From Lactuca virosa (Eukaryota > Streptophyta > Magnoliopsida > Asterales > Asteraceae): a DNA stretch of 64,000 bases. The stretch covers positions 244,814,932 through 244,878,931 of the forward strand of contig CAKMRJ010005523.1 in the NCBI GenBank assembly GCA_928212115.1. The letters run 5' to 3'. The translations under genes and the position numbers were made by a program. This document shows positions 10,298 through 21,507 of the stretch, one piece after another. Position 1 is the stretch's first letter, and every line of letters starts with the position of its first letter. A model generated the notes under the pieces. That model had not been told where the DNA came from and did not search any database. It was given only the letters and a program-made list of their open reading frames with translations.

Positions 10298-12503
10298 TGT
10301 AACGCCCATAAAATTTGAGCCAATTTAAAACTTTTTAAATCATTTAAAACCATTCATTTATTACAATTAGTTTTCAAAATAGTTTAAACATCAGAGTTCC
10401 CAGAAATCACATTCATCAATCGAGGAAGTGTACGGTCACGCCTTCATCTTCCCGCGGTCAGCCGCTGTACCTGAAACAACAATCGATACATGTAAGCTCG
10501 AAGGCTTAGTGAGTTACCCCCAAAATACCCATACACACAACCATACACATAACGCAATGAACAACATACTATGGATCCAGTCAACCATCGGGTTGGAATA
10601 CCCCTAGCCCTCAACCATCGAGTTGGAATGCCAACATACTACGAGTCCAATCATCCTCGGGATGGAATACTCTTGGCCCACAACCATTGGTTTGGAATGC
10701 CCCCATACCTACACATACAACAACTACTATGGGTCCAATCATACATCGGGATGGAATACCCCAGGCCCTCAACCATCGAGTTGGAATGCCAACCTACTAT
10801 GAGTCCAATCATCCTCGGGATGGAATACTCTCGGCCCACAACCATTGGGTTGGATTGCCCACATACCTACACATACAACAACTACTATGGGTCCAATCAT
10901 CCATCGGGATGGAATACCCCAGGCTCTCAACCATCGGGTTGGAATGCCAACCTACTATGAGTCCAATCATCCTCGGGATGGAATACTCTCGGCCCACAAC
11001 CATCGGGTTGGATTGCCCACATACTATCAATCAAGCATGTGCACCTATATCAGATAATCATATAACTGTCTACAAGACAACATCCTAGGGCCCTATCATC
11101 CTCGGGATGGGATACCCTCCACTACTGCTCAATCATGTGCACATATAACAGGAAATCTCCTACTAGCATACAGACAGTCACACCAAACTATAGGTCACTA
11201 AGCATAACCACATCCTATCTACCAGGATGCCGAGCTAACATATCACAATAGTAACTATCTCAAATAACAAATCAAAGGGCCGGCCTTGGTGCCTTAGACC
11301 CTTGAGTATAGTGAGGATAACTCACCTTGCAAGTGCCGAATTGAAGAGATAAGATCAAATCCTCCGATCACAGCCACGAACTCCACCACCTAACACTATG
11401 ATGGAACCATATCTATAAGTGCTCAATTACCAGAATACCCTTGGAAGTCAAACTGGTCAACTCTTGGTCAAAGTCAAAGTCAACAGCCGAGGTCAACAGT
11501 CCATGTTGACCTGAATCGACGAGTGCACTCTACTGACTCGTCGAGTTCTTCCAAAACTCACAGAGTCATGAAACCCTCGTTGACTCGCCGAGTTTCCAGG
11601 CAACTCGTCGAGTTCAAACGTGTCCAAAAGTCGGGGAAACCCCAGAAGACTCGCCGAGTCATCTCCCAGACTTGCCGAGTTGAATCACAACTCAAGACTC
11701 GTAACCCTAATGTGACTCGCCGAGTCGGGCGGCCCGACTCGCCGAGTCTCTTCGCCCTAATCCATAATCCAGTGATTCTGAGCTAACCAATTGTTCCAAT
11801 TTGTAGAACCAACCTTCTAGGGCATGCTTCTCACGTAAAGGTGAAAACTTTACATGTATGCAAGGTGATTTTGGCTCAATACAAACTATGGAGAAGGTTC
11901 AAGACAAGAATGCTCACAAACAAGGTAAAGGGTTGATACTTTATGATTTCATGGACCAAGACAAGTCTAGATCTGAAGTTGCAACCTCAGATCTAGACCC
12001 AAAACCTGAAATGGATCATAAACATGCTAAATGGCCCCAAATCTCATCCATGAATAAATCTAGATGTAACAAGGTCAAGGTAACGACTTGTTACCTTCAG
12101 ACTGATGCCACTAAGCAGAGAGATCGAATCCACCAGCTCCTCTATGATCAAATCTTCTTAAACTCCAAGCCTTCTTCTTGGAATTGCTTCAAAACACACT
12201 TTCCCTCCTTTACAAACTCAAAATGGGGGTTTGGATCGGTTAGGGCTGCTTCTGGACGTCAAGGGGTGATAAGGGGGCTGAGGTAAGGACTTAAGGTCCT
12301 TTAAATAGGGTGCAAACCCTAAAATTAGGGTTTTCTCTTCCCAGCACCAACTCGTCGAGTCCAGCGGCCGACTCGGCAAGTTGGTCACTTAACACGTGGC
12401 CAAAACCCGCTCCGACTCGACGAGTAGGCATACCTACTCGCCGAGTAGGCTCCTAAAATTACACATAAGCCCCTAAATCATACTTCTGAAGTTTGATGTT
12501 ACA
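10298..12503 (-). mobile_element. Gypsy LTR (left copy), solo-like, TSD GAAAC
   Basis: This 2206-bp LTR opens TGTAACGCCC and closes GATGTTACA, and is about 98% identical by eye to the copy at 16351-18559. It is minus-oriented: a TATA-like CTATTTAAAGG lies at about 12300, with ACTCG(C/T)CGAGT palindromes on both sides. It is flanked directly by GAAAC (10293-10297 and 12504-12508), like a solo LTR. The DNA to its right is host flank, not retrotransposon interior. A minisatellite occupies about 10565-11020. It lies inside a candidate intron (10471-11325) with donor AAG/GTGAGTT and acceptor TTTCAG/GTAC in the transcribed direction. Confidence 0.85.
10565..11020 (-). repeat. LTR minisatellite, 158-bp unit (left LTR)
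   Basis: A higher-order unit of 158 bp is built from two related halves of about 70 and 88 bp. Each half contains CATCGGG(T/A)TGGAAT or TCCTCGGGATGGAATAC. The ACCTACACATACAACAAC landmark recurs 158 bp apart (10707 and 10865). Long open frames in several phases over this array are a by-product of the stop-free repeat, not genes. Confidence 0.85.
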
Positions 12504-12826
12504 GAAACCCTAGCCTCCTTTGAGTGTTGTGAGCTTATCCTCTCTCTTTGAACCATTGTTGGTGCTTATTTGGGTATTTTAGTGAAGCTTGAAGATCAAA
12601 AAGGTTTCTTTGGTTGCATAGATGGTGGTTTCAAGTGTAGATCCATAAAGCTCCAAACTTTCCTTCTAGTTGGATAGATCTTGCTAATGGTCCTTCACTT
12701 TAGTCCAATTTTGGTGATGAGCATGGAGTTGAGAAAAACTCTAGATCTGTCTAAGCACTTAGGGTTGTTATTGGAACCATTTAGATCTGGAAAGTTGGTA
12801 TCATGCGCATACTCTTTGAGCCATGC
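12504..12826 (+). repeat. Duplicated host flank, copy 1
   Basis: This segment matches 18560-18916 and starts immediately after each LTR copy with GAAACCCTAGCC. It lacks 34 bp present in the other copy; the gap lies between two AAGCTC repeats, so copy 1 carries a small deletion. The match ends abruptly at CCATGC (12826 versus 18916), after which copy 1 enters retrotransposon-like DNA. It is the signature of a recombination junction. Confidence 0.8.
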
Positions 12827-14428
12827 CACCGGCCTCTTCTCCTTAATATTAGCACACATCAATCTAAGTATCACCCGATGATACTTCCACCTTCCTGTCA
12901 TGAACACACTTTCGTGACTTGCGAAAGTTAGATACTACTATAATTCATTGGGCTCTCTCATAGAACTAATATATCTTCCCCTTTCCAAAACTGGCGATAA
13001 CCCGAGTAACTTGCAATATTGGAAACTCATCCTGTCCCCTTCCTGAATCTAGTCCCTTTCCGCGCTGATAGGATGATGCATCCTTCAGCTTCCGGACAAC
13101 TCCCATGAACAACCAGCTATATCACATAAACACTCATACCTGGCCCAATCAGCCTCGGGCTGGAATACCAGGTACGCCTACGACGGGTCCAGTCATCCCT
13201 AGGATGGTACACCCTCGTATCCTCACGCCTGTTTGGCCCAATCAACCCTTGGGTTGGAATACCAAACACATCAGGTCCAATCAATCATAGGCTCCGGTCA
13301 TCCTCATGATGGAATACCCTAGATTGGAATACCATTGCATACATAACCCATGTCTACAACCATACTTGGAATCCAAGGATCTATCCTTGCATCTGCTTCA
13401 AACTCCTCTGATTCGACACAACCGAGTATAGCTCACCCGAATCTCAACAATACGCTTACCCCAAACACGCTACAACAGGGAACATAAATATCACGATCTC
13501 TACGCCCATGACCTATGACTGGAATACCCTCACATGGTCCTCAGCATAGGTCTAGATTGCTTCCGGGTCTGTCAACCCCGCTACCTCCACTTCTGCTTGT
13601 CCAAAGCTCCATCCTGGAGATACTCACCTCATCCACTTCCAAGGAGGCCTAAACCATGACCTCGCAACATCAGTCAGTGCCGCAGTGTTGAAATCCCACC
13701 TTACACTATCCACTGGTGGAAAAACGTTGCCATTCTATCATACATATACTCAGAATCTGATCACATAGCTAATAAACCCATGCAGAGTCTTCATCACACT
13801 TTCTCAACATATTCATCACTTGAAGACAGTCCCACTGATTGCTATTAGCATAGCAGTATACTCAAAGCCCACATATAGATCTACAATACATACAGAGTCT
13901 TCAGCATAACTGGACCTCCTCATTGCACCCCTCTAGTAACCGTCATCCAAACTGCATCAGGCAGAATCTTCCAAAGCAAACGTCGCATCCGAGAATTTCC
14001 AATTCTACCCTACTTAGAGCACTAACTACTGTCTACCGGCGACGAAGCTGGTACGCGACTCAATTGTCCCTATCCTAGGCAACGAACTTCAAAGAATCCG
14101 AGTTCCTGCTGATGATTTCTGAATCCCTGAATCATGGCTGCTCGTCCTGGTCTGGCGATTTCTCTATCCTATCTCATTCTCTTGAATGCACCACCGGATC
14201 CTACCCATCTATAATCCCTTAACAATAAATTCTCCCTAGCATCTCCTATGCCCTAATAACTCACGCAAGAAATAACGGAACTCATAATACCATCATGAAC
14301 AAAAGATAGGAGAAAAGACATACCGGCCGTCACCTCTGGCGCTGTCCCGGTCTCCTCGGCCATAAGCTGATAGGCACGCCCTTGAGCCTTTGGAGGCTCT
14401 TCTCTACCCTGACCCCCGTCAGTAAGCC
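12827..14428 (-). mobile_element. Gypsy internal region downstream of gag, no pol recognised
   Basis: The segment continues on from the gag pseudogene in the minus direction. I see no protease, reverse transcriptase or integrase. A block at about 13135-13330 repeats the same kind of motif as the LTR minisatellite (CCTCGGGCTGGAATACC, CCTTGGGTTGGAATACC). This suggests a diverged LTR-derived segment inside the element. The left border at 12826 is a recombination breakpoint, so pol may have been lost, or the element may have been gag-only. Confidence 0.55.
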
Positions 14429-15568
14429 TCAAAGTGGCTGGTTTGGGGTCTGTACTGGCCTGGCAGCCAATAGAGGACATTGGGCCTTCATATGACCCAC
14501 CTGCTCGCAATGATAACATAGTCGGACTCCGGCAGCTGGAGTCTGTTGTCTGCAGTCCCTGGCTATGTGAACCTCCTTGCGATACTTGTGGCACCCAGAA
14601 GAAGACCGACAACCTCCATCATGCATCTTGCCGCACTTCCCACAAGTGCGACTCCTCTGACTTCCCTGTCGATAATTAGTGGCCCTCAACCGTTTCGTCG
14701 CAGGCTGTGACTGCACCGGGGCCTGCCTCTGCTCCCTCAGCTGGAGCTCAATCTCTAACTCGCGCCACCTGGCGGCCTCCTACAGCTCCAACAAGGTATC
14801 ACATCTCTGCGTGGACAAGAACTGTCTGATGTCCGTCTTGAGCATGCTCAGATACCTGGTCATCTGAGCCTGCTCCGAAGCAAACTCAGGGCAAAACATC
14901 GCCCGCTCCATAAACATCCTGGTGATCTCCGTCACCGACTCTGAATCCTGTCTCAGCTCCAAAAATTCCTGAGCCAGCCTCTCCCGCTCAACCCGCGGAA
15001 CATAACGAGTACTGAACATGTCCCGGAACTGATCCCAAGTAACCGCAGCCCGCTGCGTGTCAGAATATGATCCCGTAGTCAACCTCCACCAATCATTTGC
15101 CCCGAGCCTCAACAGGTTCAGAGCACACCTCACCCTCTGATCAGCAGGACATGAACATGTGAAGAAACATCCTTCCACGTCGGATAGCCACCTCATGGAT
15201 ATGATCGGATCCTGAGTACCATCAAATGTCAGGGGCTTCGTGTTATCGAAGTCCCACTACTGAAAAGCTCGCCCGACTCCCAACCCTGTCGCCGATACAA
15301 CTGTTGTGGCTGCGGCGGCAGCCGCCTCAGTGAGGGTTGCGTATCTATCATCAAAGTACTCCATGATAGCGGACTTAATCGTCCCAAACAACTCCAGAAT
15401 CTGACCTCGGACAATCTCGACCACCTCCTCGCGGATGATCTCCCTGACCCGATCCTCTGTCAACACCGACTCCTCCTGGTCGATAATCTCAGGCGCCGCT
15501 GGGGCCTCCTGATCACCCTGTCCGGACCCCGATCTGGATCCAGTCACGAAACGCCTCGTAACCACCAT
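14429..15568 (-). pseudogene. Gypsy-type gag with stop codons
   Basis: The frame starts at an ATG at 15566-15568 (MVVTRRFVTGSRSGSG). It includes a Glu/Arg-rich segment and, after an in-frame TAG near 15258, a retrotransposon gag domain (FDGTQDPIISMRWLSDVEG, then WWRLTTGS, FSTRYVPRVERERLAQEFL). A second TAG occurs near 14780. The C-terminal part carries zinc-knuckle-like clusters, the clearest being LCYHCEQVGHMKAQCPLL (C-x2-C-x4-H-x4-C). Gag packages element RNA into particles. Both stops are isolated in otherwise open frame, so decay looks recent. Confidence 0.8.
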
Positions 15569-16334
15569 TCTGAAATATAACAGGAAGATATCAGGCAATC
15601 CGCACAAATAACCGGGAATTAATTCCCTACCAAACCCTAGGGGTTGTGACTTCCTTGCTATGCGTATGGGTCCTGTGCTTTCAGTAGTACGGGCCCATAC
15701 TACCTTCCACACCTACCCATATTTGTCTCAAGTATCACCACAACACCCTAACCTAATATATATCATAGTGAGCACTCAATCCTCACTCCTAGAGGAATGC
15801 TAAACTATCCCATAACTGGCCTATCGGCCTCACGCAACCCACCCATCCATGAAACTTCCACGAACCCTGCAGCGCTAGTGTATGCTAGCCATACATAACG
15901 CTGGACCCTATAGACTTTCGAATATCCGATCCTACCCTAAGCCCCCAATCATACAAGAACAGAACATAGGGCTAAACCAAACATTCTCAGGCTATAAGAT
16001 CTTAATTATGTATAACCGTGATGCATACACTGAGCAACTACAGTAATGATGTCAATCTCATATAAAGGAAACCCTAGGCTAGCAGGCATCATGTAATCAG
16101 GCAATTCTATCATGCAATTCCTGAAGATCCCTAGCCTAGCACTAGCATGCTGTTCTAACATATAACATAACCAAATACTGTATGGTATTTTGGGGTCTAC
16201 TTACTGGCTCCGGCTAATCGTACACTTCGCATCCTCCTTTCTTATTTTGAAAACTATTTAATAACCATTTTGAAAATCTTTCCTTGATTTGAGACTGGAT
16301 TCACACGAATGTTCCTCCAATTCACACAAACCAA
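15569..16334 (-). mobile_element. Gypsy 5' leader between primer site and gag
   Basis: This 766-bp stretch separates the primer-binding site from the gag start in the minus direction. No open frame of note is present. It forms the untranslated leader of the element whose 5' LTR is 16351-18559. Confidence 0.6.
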
Positions 16335-16347
16335 GGCTCTGATACCA
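16335..16347 (-). other. Primer-binding site (initiator tRNA-Met)
   Basis: GGCTCTGATACCA on the plus strand is the complement of TGGTATCAGAGCC, the classic plant site that pairs with the 3' end of initiator tRNA-Met. It lies 3 bp from the LTR edge at 16351, which fixes the element as minus-oriented and the right LTR as its 5' LTR. Confidence 0.85.
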
Positions 16348-16350
16348 ACT

Positions 16351-18559
16351 TGTAACGCCCATAAAATTTGAGCCAATTTAAAACTTTTTAAATCATTTAA
16401 AACCATTCATTTGTTACAATTAGTTTTCAAAATAGTTTAAACATCAGAGTTCCTAGAAATCACATTCATCAATCGAGGAAGTGTACGGTCACGCCTTCGC
16501 CTTCCCGCGGTCAGCTGCTATACCTGAAACAATAATCGATAAATGTAAGCTCGAAGGCTTAGTGAGTTACCCCCAAAATACCCATACACACAACCATACA
16601 CATAACGCAATGAACAACATACTATGGGTCCAGTCAACCATCGAGTTGGAATACCCCTGGCCCTCAACCATCGGGTTGGAATGCCAACATACTACGAGTC
16701 CAATCATCCTCGGGATGGAATACTCTCGGCCCACAACCATCGGGTTGGAATGCCCCCATACCTACACATACAACAACTACTATGGGTCCAATCATCCATC
16801 GGGATGGAATACCCCAGGCCCTCAACCATCGGGTTGGAATGCCAACCTACTATGAGTCCAATCATCCTCGGGATGGAATACTCTCGGCCCACAACCATCG
16901 GGTTGGATTTCCCACATACCTACACATACAACAACTACTATGGGTCCAATCATCCATCGGGATGGAATACCCCAGGCCCTCAACCATCGGGTTGGAATGC
17001 CAACCTACTATGAGTCCAATCATCCTCGGGATGGAATACTCTCAGCCCACAACCATCGGGTTGGATTGCCCACATACTATCAATCAAACATGTGCACCTA
17101 TATCAGATAATCATATAACAGTCTACAAGACAACATACTAGGGCCCTTATCATCCTCGGGATGGGATACCCTCCACTACTGCTCAATCATGTGCACATAT
17201 AACAGGAATTCTCCTACTAGCATACAGACAGTCAGACCAAACTATAGGTCACTAAGCATAACCACATCCTATCTACCAGGATGTCGAGCTAACATATCAC
17301 AATAGTAACTATCTCAAATAAAAAATCAAAGGGCTGGCCTTGGTGCCTTAGACCCTTGAGTATAGTGAGGATAACTCACCTTGCAAGTGTCGAACTGAAG
17401 AGATAAGATCAAATACTTCGATCACAGCCACGAACTCCACCACCTAACACTATGATGGAACCATATCTATAAGTGCTCAATTACCAGAATACCCTTGGAA
17501 GTCAAACTGGTCAACTCTTGGTCAAAGTCAAAGTCAACAGCCGAGGTCAACAGTCCATGTTGACCTGAATCGACGAGTGCACTGTACTGACTCGTCGAGT
17601 TCTTCCAAAACTCACAGAGTCATGAAACCCTCGTTGACTCGCCGAGTTTCCAGGCAACTCGTCGAGTTCAAACGTGTCCAAAAGTCGGGGAAACCCCAGA
17701 AGACTCGCCGAGTCATCTCCCAGACTTGCCGAGTTGAATCGCAACTCAAGACTCGTAACCCTAATATGACTCGCCGAGTCGGGCGGCCCGACTCGCCGAG
17801 TCTCTTCGCCCTAATCCATAATCCAGTGATTCTGAGCTAACCAATTGTTCCAATTTGTAGAACCAACCTTCTAGGGCATGCTTCTCACGTAAAGGTGAAA
17901 ACTTTACATGTATGCAAGGTGATTTTGGCTCAATACAAACTATGGAGAAGGTTCAAGACAAGAATGCTCACAAACAAGGTAAAGGGTTGATACTTTATGA
18001 TTTCATGGACCAAGACAAGTCTAGATCTGAAGTTGCAACCTCAGATCTAGACCCAAAACCTGAAATGGATCCTAAACATGCTAAATGTCCCCAAATCTCA
18101 TCCATGAATAAATCTAGATGTAACAAGGTCAAGGTAACGACTTGTTACCTTCAGACTGATGCCACTAAGCAGAGAGATCGAATCCACCAGCTCCTCTATG
18201 ATCAAATCTTCTTAAACTCCAAGCCTTCTTCTTGGAATTGCTTCAAAACACACTTTCCCTCCTTCACAAACTCAAAACGGGGGTTTGGATCGGTTAGGGC
18301 TGCTTCTGGACATCAAGGGGTGATAAGGGGGCTGAGGTAAGGACTTAAGGTCCTTTAAATAGGGTGCAAACCCTAAAATTAGGGTTTTCTCTTCCCAGCA
18401 CCAACTAGTCGAGTCCAGCTGCCGACTCGGCGAGTTGGTCACTTTACACGTGGCCAAAACCCGCTCCGACTCGACAAGTAGGCATACCTACTGGCCGAGT
18501 AGGCTCCTAAAATTACACATAAGCCCCTATATCATACTTCTGAAGTTTGGGATGTTACA
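16351..18559 (-). mobile_element. Gypsy 5' LTR (right copy)
   Basis: This 2209-bp LTR spans TGTAACGCCC to GGATGTTACA, next to the primer site at its inner edge. GAAAC follows its outer edge at 18560-18564, matching GAAAC at 10293-10297. A TATA-like sequence lies at about 18353 (minus) with palindromic CTCG(C/A)CGAG motifs upstream (18400-18500) and downstream (17570-17800). A candidate leader intron runs 17379 to 16524 (donor AAG/GTGAGTT, acceptor GTTTCAG/GTA). The 158-bp minisatellite repeats within it. Confidence 0.88.
16620..17075 (-). repeat. LTR minisatellite, 158-bp unit (right LTR)
   Basis: This array matches that in the left LTR. The ACCTACACATACAACAAC landmark recurs at about 16760 and 16918, giving the same 158-bp spacing. 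Copy number is the same in both LTRs by eye, so little slippage has occurred since insertion. Confidence 0.85.
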
Positions 18560-19025
18560 GAAACCCTAGCCTCCTTTGAGTGTTGTGAGCTTATCCTCTC
18601 TCTTTGAACCATTTTTGGTGCTTATTTGGGTATTTTAGTGAAGCTTGAAGATCAAAAAGGTTTCTTTGGTTGCATGGATGGTGGTTTCAAGTGTAGATCC
18701 ATAAAGCTCACACCTTTTCTAGACTTTTGTAAGTTAAAAGCTCCAAACTTTCCTTCTAGTTTGATAGATCTTGCTAATGGTCCTTTACTTTAGTCCCATT
18801 TTGGTGATGAGCATGGAGTTGAGAAAAACTCTACATCTGTCTAAGCACTTAGGGTTGTTATTGGAACCATTTAGATCTGGAAAGTTGTTATCATGCGCAT
18901 ACTCTTTGAGCCATGCAAGTTTTGTGGTTGATTTAGGTCAATTTGAACTTTAAAGTCTAGATCTTGTGAGTTTTGGGATGACTTAATGGATAAAGTTGGA
19001 AACTTTATCCATTTGAACACTGTTG
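18560..19025 (+). repeat. Host flank, copy 2 (continuation of the old LTR)
   Basis: The segment begins GAAACCCTAGCCTCC and is the fuller copy of the flank at 12504-12826, with 34 additional bases. Joined to the sequence left of 10298 it reads as one uninterrupted LTR-like leader, which supports nesting of the gypsy element in the old LTR opened at 8991. It ends where the next LTR starts at 19026. Confidence 0.65.
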
Positions 19026-20285
19026 GTGTAACACCCAGACATCATGTATTTTTCTTTTTGACCCAAAAGTGTAATTATGTTGCAAAATTAGTCATTACGC
19101 TTAGGATACTTGGGGCGTATGCTTGGCTAGCTAATTTAAATGGGTTACATGTGCATGTGAGTATGTTGGCGTACTCATATATACGTTGGGCGTACTCATA
19201 TGTACGCTGGGCATACGTGGCAGGTGAGCAAACCCTAATTTTTAGGGTTTGAGCACTATTTAAACATCCTTATCTCTCAAAATCCTTTTCCTCCATCAAC
19301 CTCCATCTCCCAAAAACGACCCTTTCAAACCCAAATTCTTTGGTGTGTGATTCGAGCTTGAAAAGAGTGTGTTCTTGTGCTTGTGAAGGATGAAGAAGGT
19401 GGCAGATCATATTGGAAGCTCAAGGCAACTTAGATCTAGAAGTATCTCACCCTCAAGCATCCCTTAAAGGTATAAAGCTTGAAACTTGATGAATGTTTTC
19501 CTTGGATCTTGTTAGTTCTTATGTTTTTATGCATTTTGGTCCCATAATCTTGGTGGTCATGAATATGGCTTACTCTAAACCATAAGAGTTGTCTTATCAG
19601 ACGTTTTAGAGTGCTAGGAACCATAACAATGTGATCTTGGTTCCTTTCTTCCCTCAATGCAAGAGATATGATGCTTTGCTTTATGTATTAAGTTAGGGTT
19701 TTGGTTTTTGGACTCCTTCTAGCCATGAAAAAATTATGACTTAGAATGATATTTGGGAGTAGATATGAGCTTTGGACGTGATATATTAATGAAATAAGCT
19801 CTTAATGAGGAAAAGTAGGGTCAGTTTGGGTACGTTGGGCGTACCTGGAGGTACGTTGCGCATAATGGGCAATGCCCCGTATTTTGGCTAAGGACCTACT
19901 ACGCTAAGCATAGTGACTGGGTACGTTGGGCGTACTCAGTCTGTGTTGACCTCTTTGACTTTTTGACTTTGACCTTGACCAGGAATTTGATCAAGTTTGA
20001 CTTTAGGAAATTTTGGGTATTTTGAGCAGTAGTTTGAGATTAGGTCATTGTTTGTTTATAGGTGACCTGTAGAGTTGGCATTTGGAGCAGCATCCGTTTC
20101 TGCTATCTTTCAGGCTGTGAGGTGAGTTTTCCTCACTGTACTTATGGGTCGAAGGCACCAATTCCGGCCGAGAGGATTATGTATCCTGGTATATTGGATT
20201 AATGTTATGTTGGTTATATGATAGATTGGTAGATCTGTATGATTACATGTATTCATTAATGATGCGACATGTATCCACTAATGAT
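19026..20285 (+). mobile_element. Gypsy LTR (+), 3' end missing
   Basis: The LTR opens TGTAACACCCAGAC. Upstream of a TATA-like CACTATTTAAACATCC at about 19251 are GTACGTTGGGCGTAC-type palindromes (about 19170-19215). More of them occur at 19840-19940. Near 20110-20168 is a block also found in other LTRs here: GTGAG/GTGAGTTTTCCTCAC followed by GGGTCGAAGGCACC. It looks like a splice donor. The LTR is cut off at about 20285 by unrelated Tat-like sequence, and no partner LTR or internal region was seen. Confidence 0.7.
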
Positions 20286-21066
20286 GCGACCTGGTCCTCC
20301 GGACTGCCTCGAATGGTAGTTCTGATCACCGCGAGATGGTAATGGGTGCTCCGGGAAGACCTGCGAGGTCACAACAGGAGGAAACCGTCAGCCGTTCTCC
20401 GGGATGAGCTCCCGGGAAAACGCTCCGACGGTCAAGTCAGTGGCTGAACTGAGATTGTATAGTGAGAGCTAAGAGAGAACGACTTACTGTTTGAGGTGGC
20501 GGAGGAGGCCTTTTATACTGAGACCTATTCAGTCTGTATGGGGACAAGGTTGTCTGGCTCAACAGGATTCGACGCCTTGATTGGTTAATCGTGTTCCTTG
20601 TATTGCCAGAGCTAGTGATTGGTTCATGTAGTAATGCTTTGAGCATACTCCCTTTCGCTTGGAGTCGTTGGGTTTGTCGAGGAGTGGAAGGCGCCCGCTG
20701 AGGGTTGAGCCTTCTACGTGGTCGCCCAACTCTAGAGGGGCGCCTGCGAGTGCGAGACTTCGCCGGGGTGGTTATGCTGGGAGTAGCCTGCCTTGGGGCA
20801 TCTTTAGCATGTCCTGAGTGCGGCTTCTAGTCCATGCTATGGATACGTTATCAAGTCCCCCAGTCCAGTAGTAATAGCATTTGCTAGGCTAGTAATGATG
20901 TTCTAGACTTAACTGTCATTACACGCGTCAAGCTAGGGTTCAAGTGACACTTCGATATTTCTGGCAATGTGACCGCCCATTACGCCTGTCGGTTATGTCA
21001 TTCTTCAGGGATTTTTGAATATCCCGCCTTCTTTACTTTCTTATAAGTGAGGGTTATTTCATCATT
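20286..21066 (-). mobile_element. Tat-lineage-like LTR (minus orientation)
   Basis: On the minus strand the segment has a TATA box (CAGTATAAAAGGCC, about 20510) and, downstream, TGACTTGACCGTCGGAGCG with CCCGGGAGC. That combination is typical of the R-U5 region of plant Tat/Ogre-like gypsy LTRs. The likely 5' edge of the LTR (TGATGAAATAACC) is near 21066, next to a purine-rich stretch. The left boundary is approximate. The neighbouring ORF at 21138 runs in the opposite direction. Confidence 0.5.
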
Positions 21067-21137
21067 TTACCCATGCCTTTTCTTTTACTCCTTCATTCTT
21101 CTTTGACTTTCCCTTTTTGCTTTTTCTTCTTCCGTCT

Positions 21138-21507
21138 ATGGCAAACCAACATGGCATTGTTCCATCCCCTGCAGAATTTGAGCTTTTACGGGATACGTAT
21201 GGTTTTTCTCCTGTCGATGGCGTGGAGCTTCCGATTGCTGACTCGATGATATTGTCGCCTCCTCGCGGGAACCTTGGCATCTACGTGAAGACCTTCGATG
21301 TCGGGCTTCATCTTCATTTGACTGACTTTCAGGAGGAGTTGCTTCAGAAGAATTGATAATCATCCAGATGCTCACCCCAAACGATGTTAACAAAATGGTG
21401 GCTTTCGAGATGTTTTGTCGGGCCAATAATATCCTACCCGGCTTCTTCGTCTTCAAGTTATTCTTTCGGTTTAGTGCAACTGGGGATAAGTACACATTCT
21501 ATTGATG
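21138..21507 (+). pseudogene. Transposase_28-like ORF, truncated, antisense to the adjacent LTR
   Basis: The ATG at 21138 opens MANQHGIVPSPAEFELLRDT and continues to GLHLHLTDFQEELLQKN, then stops. A shifted frame immediately continues LTPNDVNKMVAFEMFCRANN and FKLFFRFSATGDKYTF, the core of the plant 'putative gypsy type transposon' family (Pfam Transposase_28). The sequence then passes into an unrelated copia element at about 21508. A homologue with the same relation to a Tat-like LTR is at 47503-48312. Function of the family is not established. Confidence 0.65.

Noticed and set aside
10571..11088. Overlapping long open frames on both strands (and again at 16481-17141)
   Set aside because: They follow the 158-bp LTR minisatellite, which happens to lack stop codons in several frames. 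The proteins are just repeats of the array.
11523..12286. Two open frames repeated at 17577-18340
   Set aside because: They lie inside the LTRs on the strand opposite to transcription, contain the palindrome arrays, and have no domain.
16335..16347. tRNA gene near the TGGTATCAGAG-type sequences (also 54466, 61583)
   Set aside because: Only about 13 bases match tRNA-Met and they adjoin LTRs. They are primer-binding sites, not tRNA genes.
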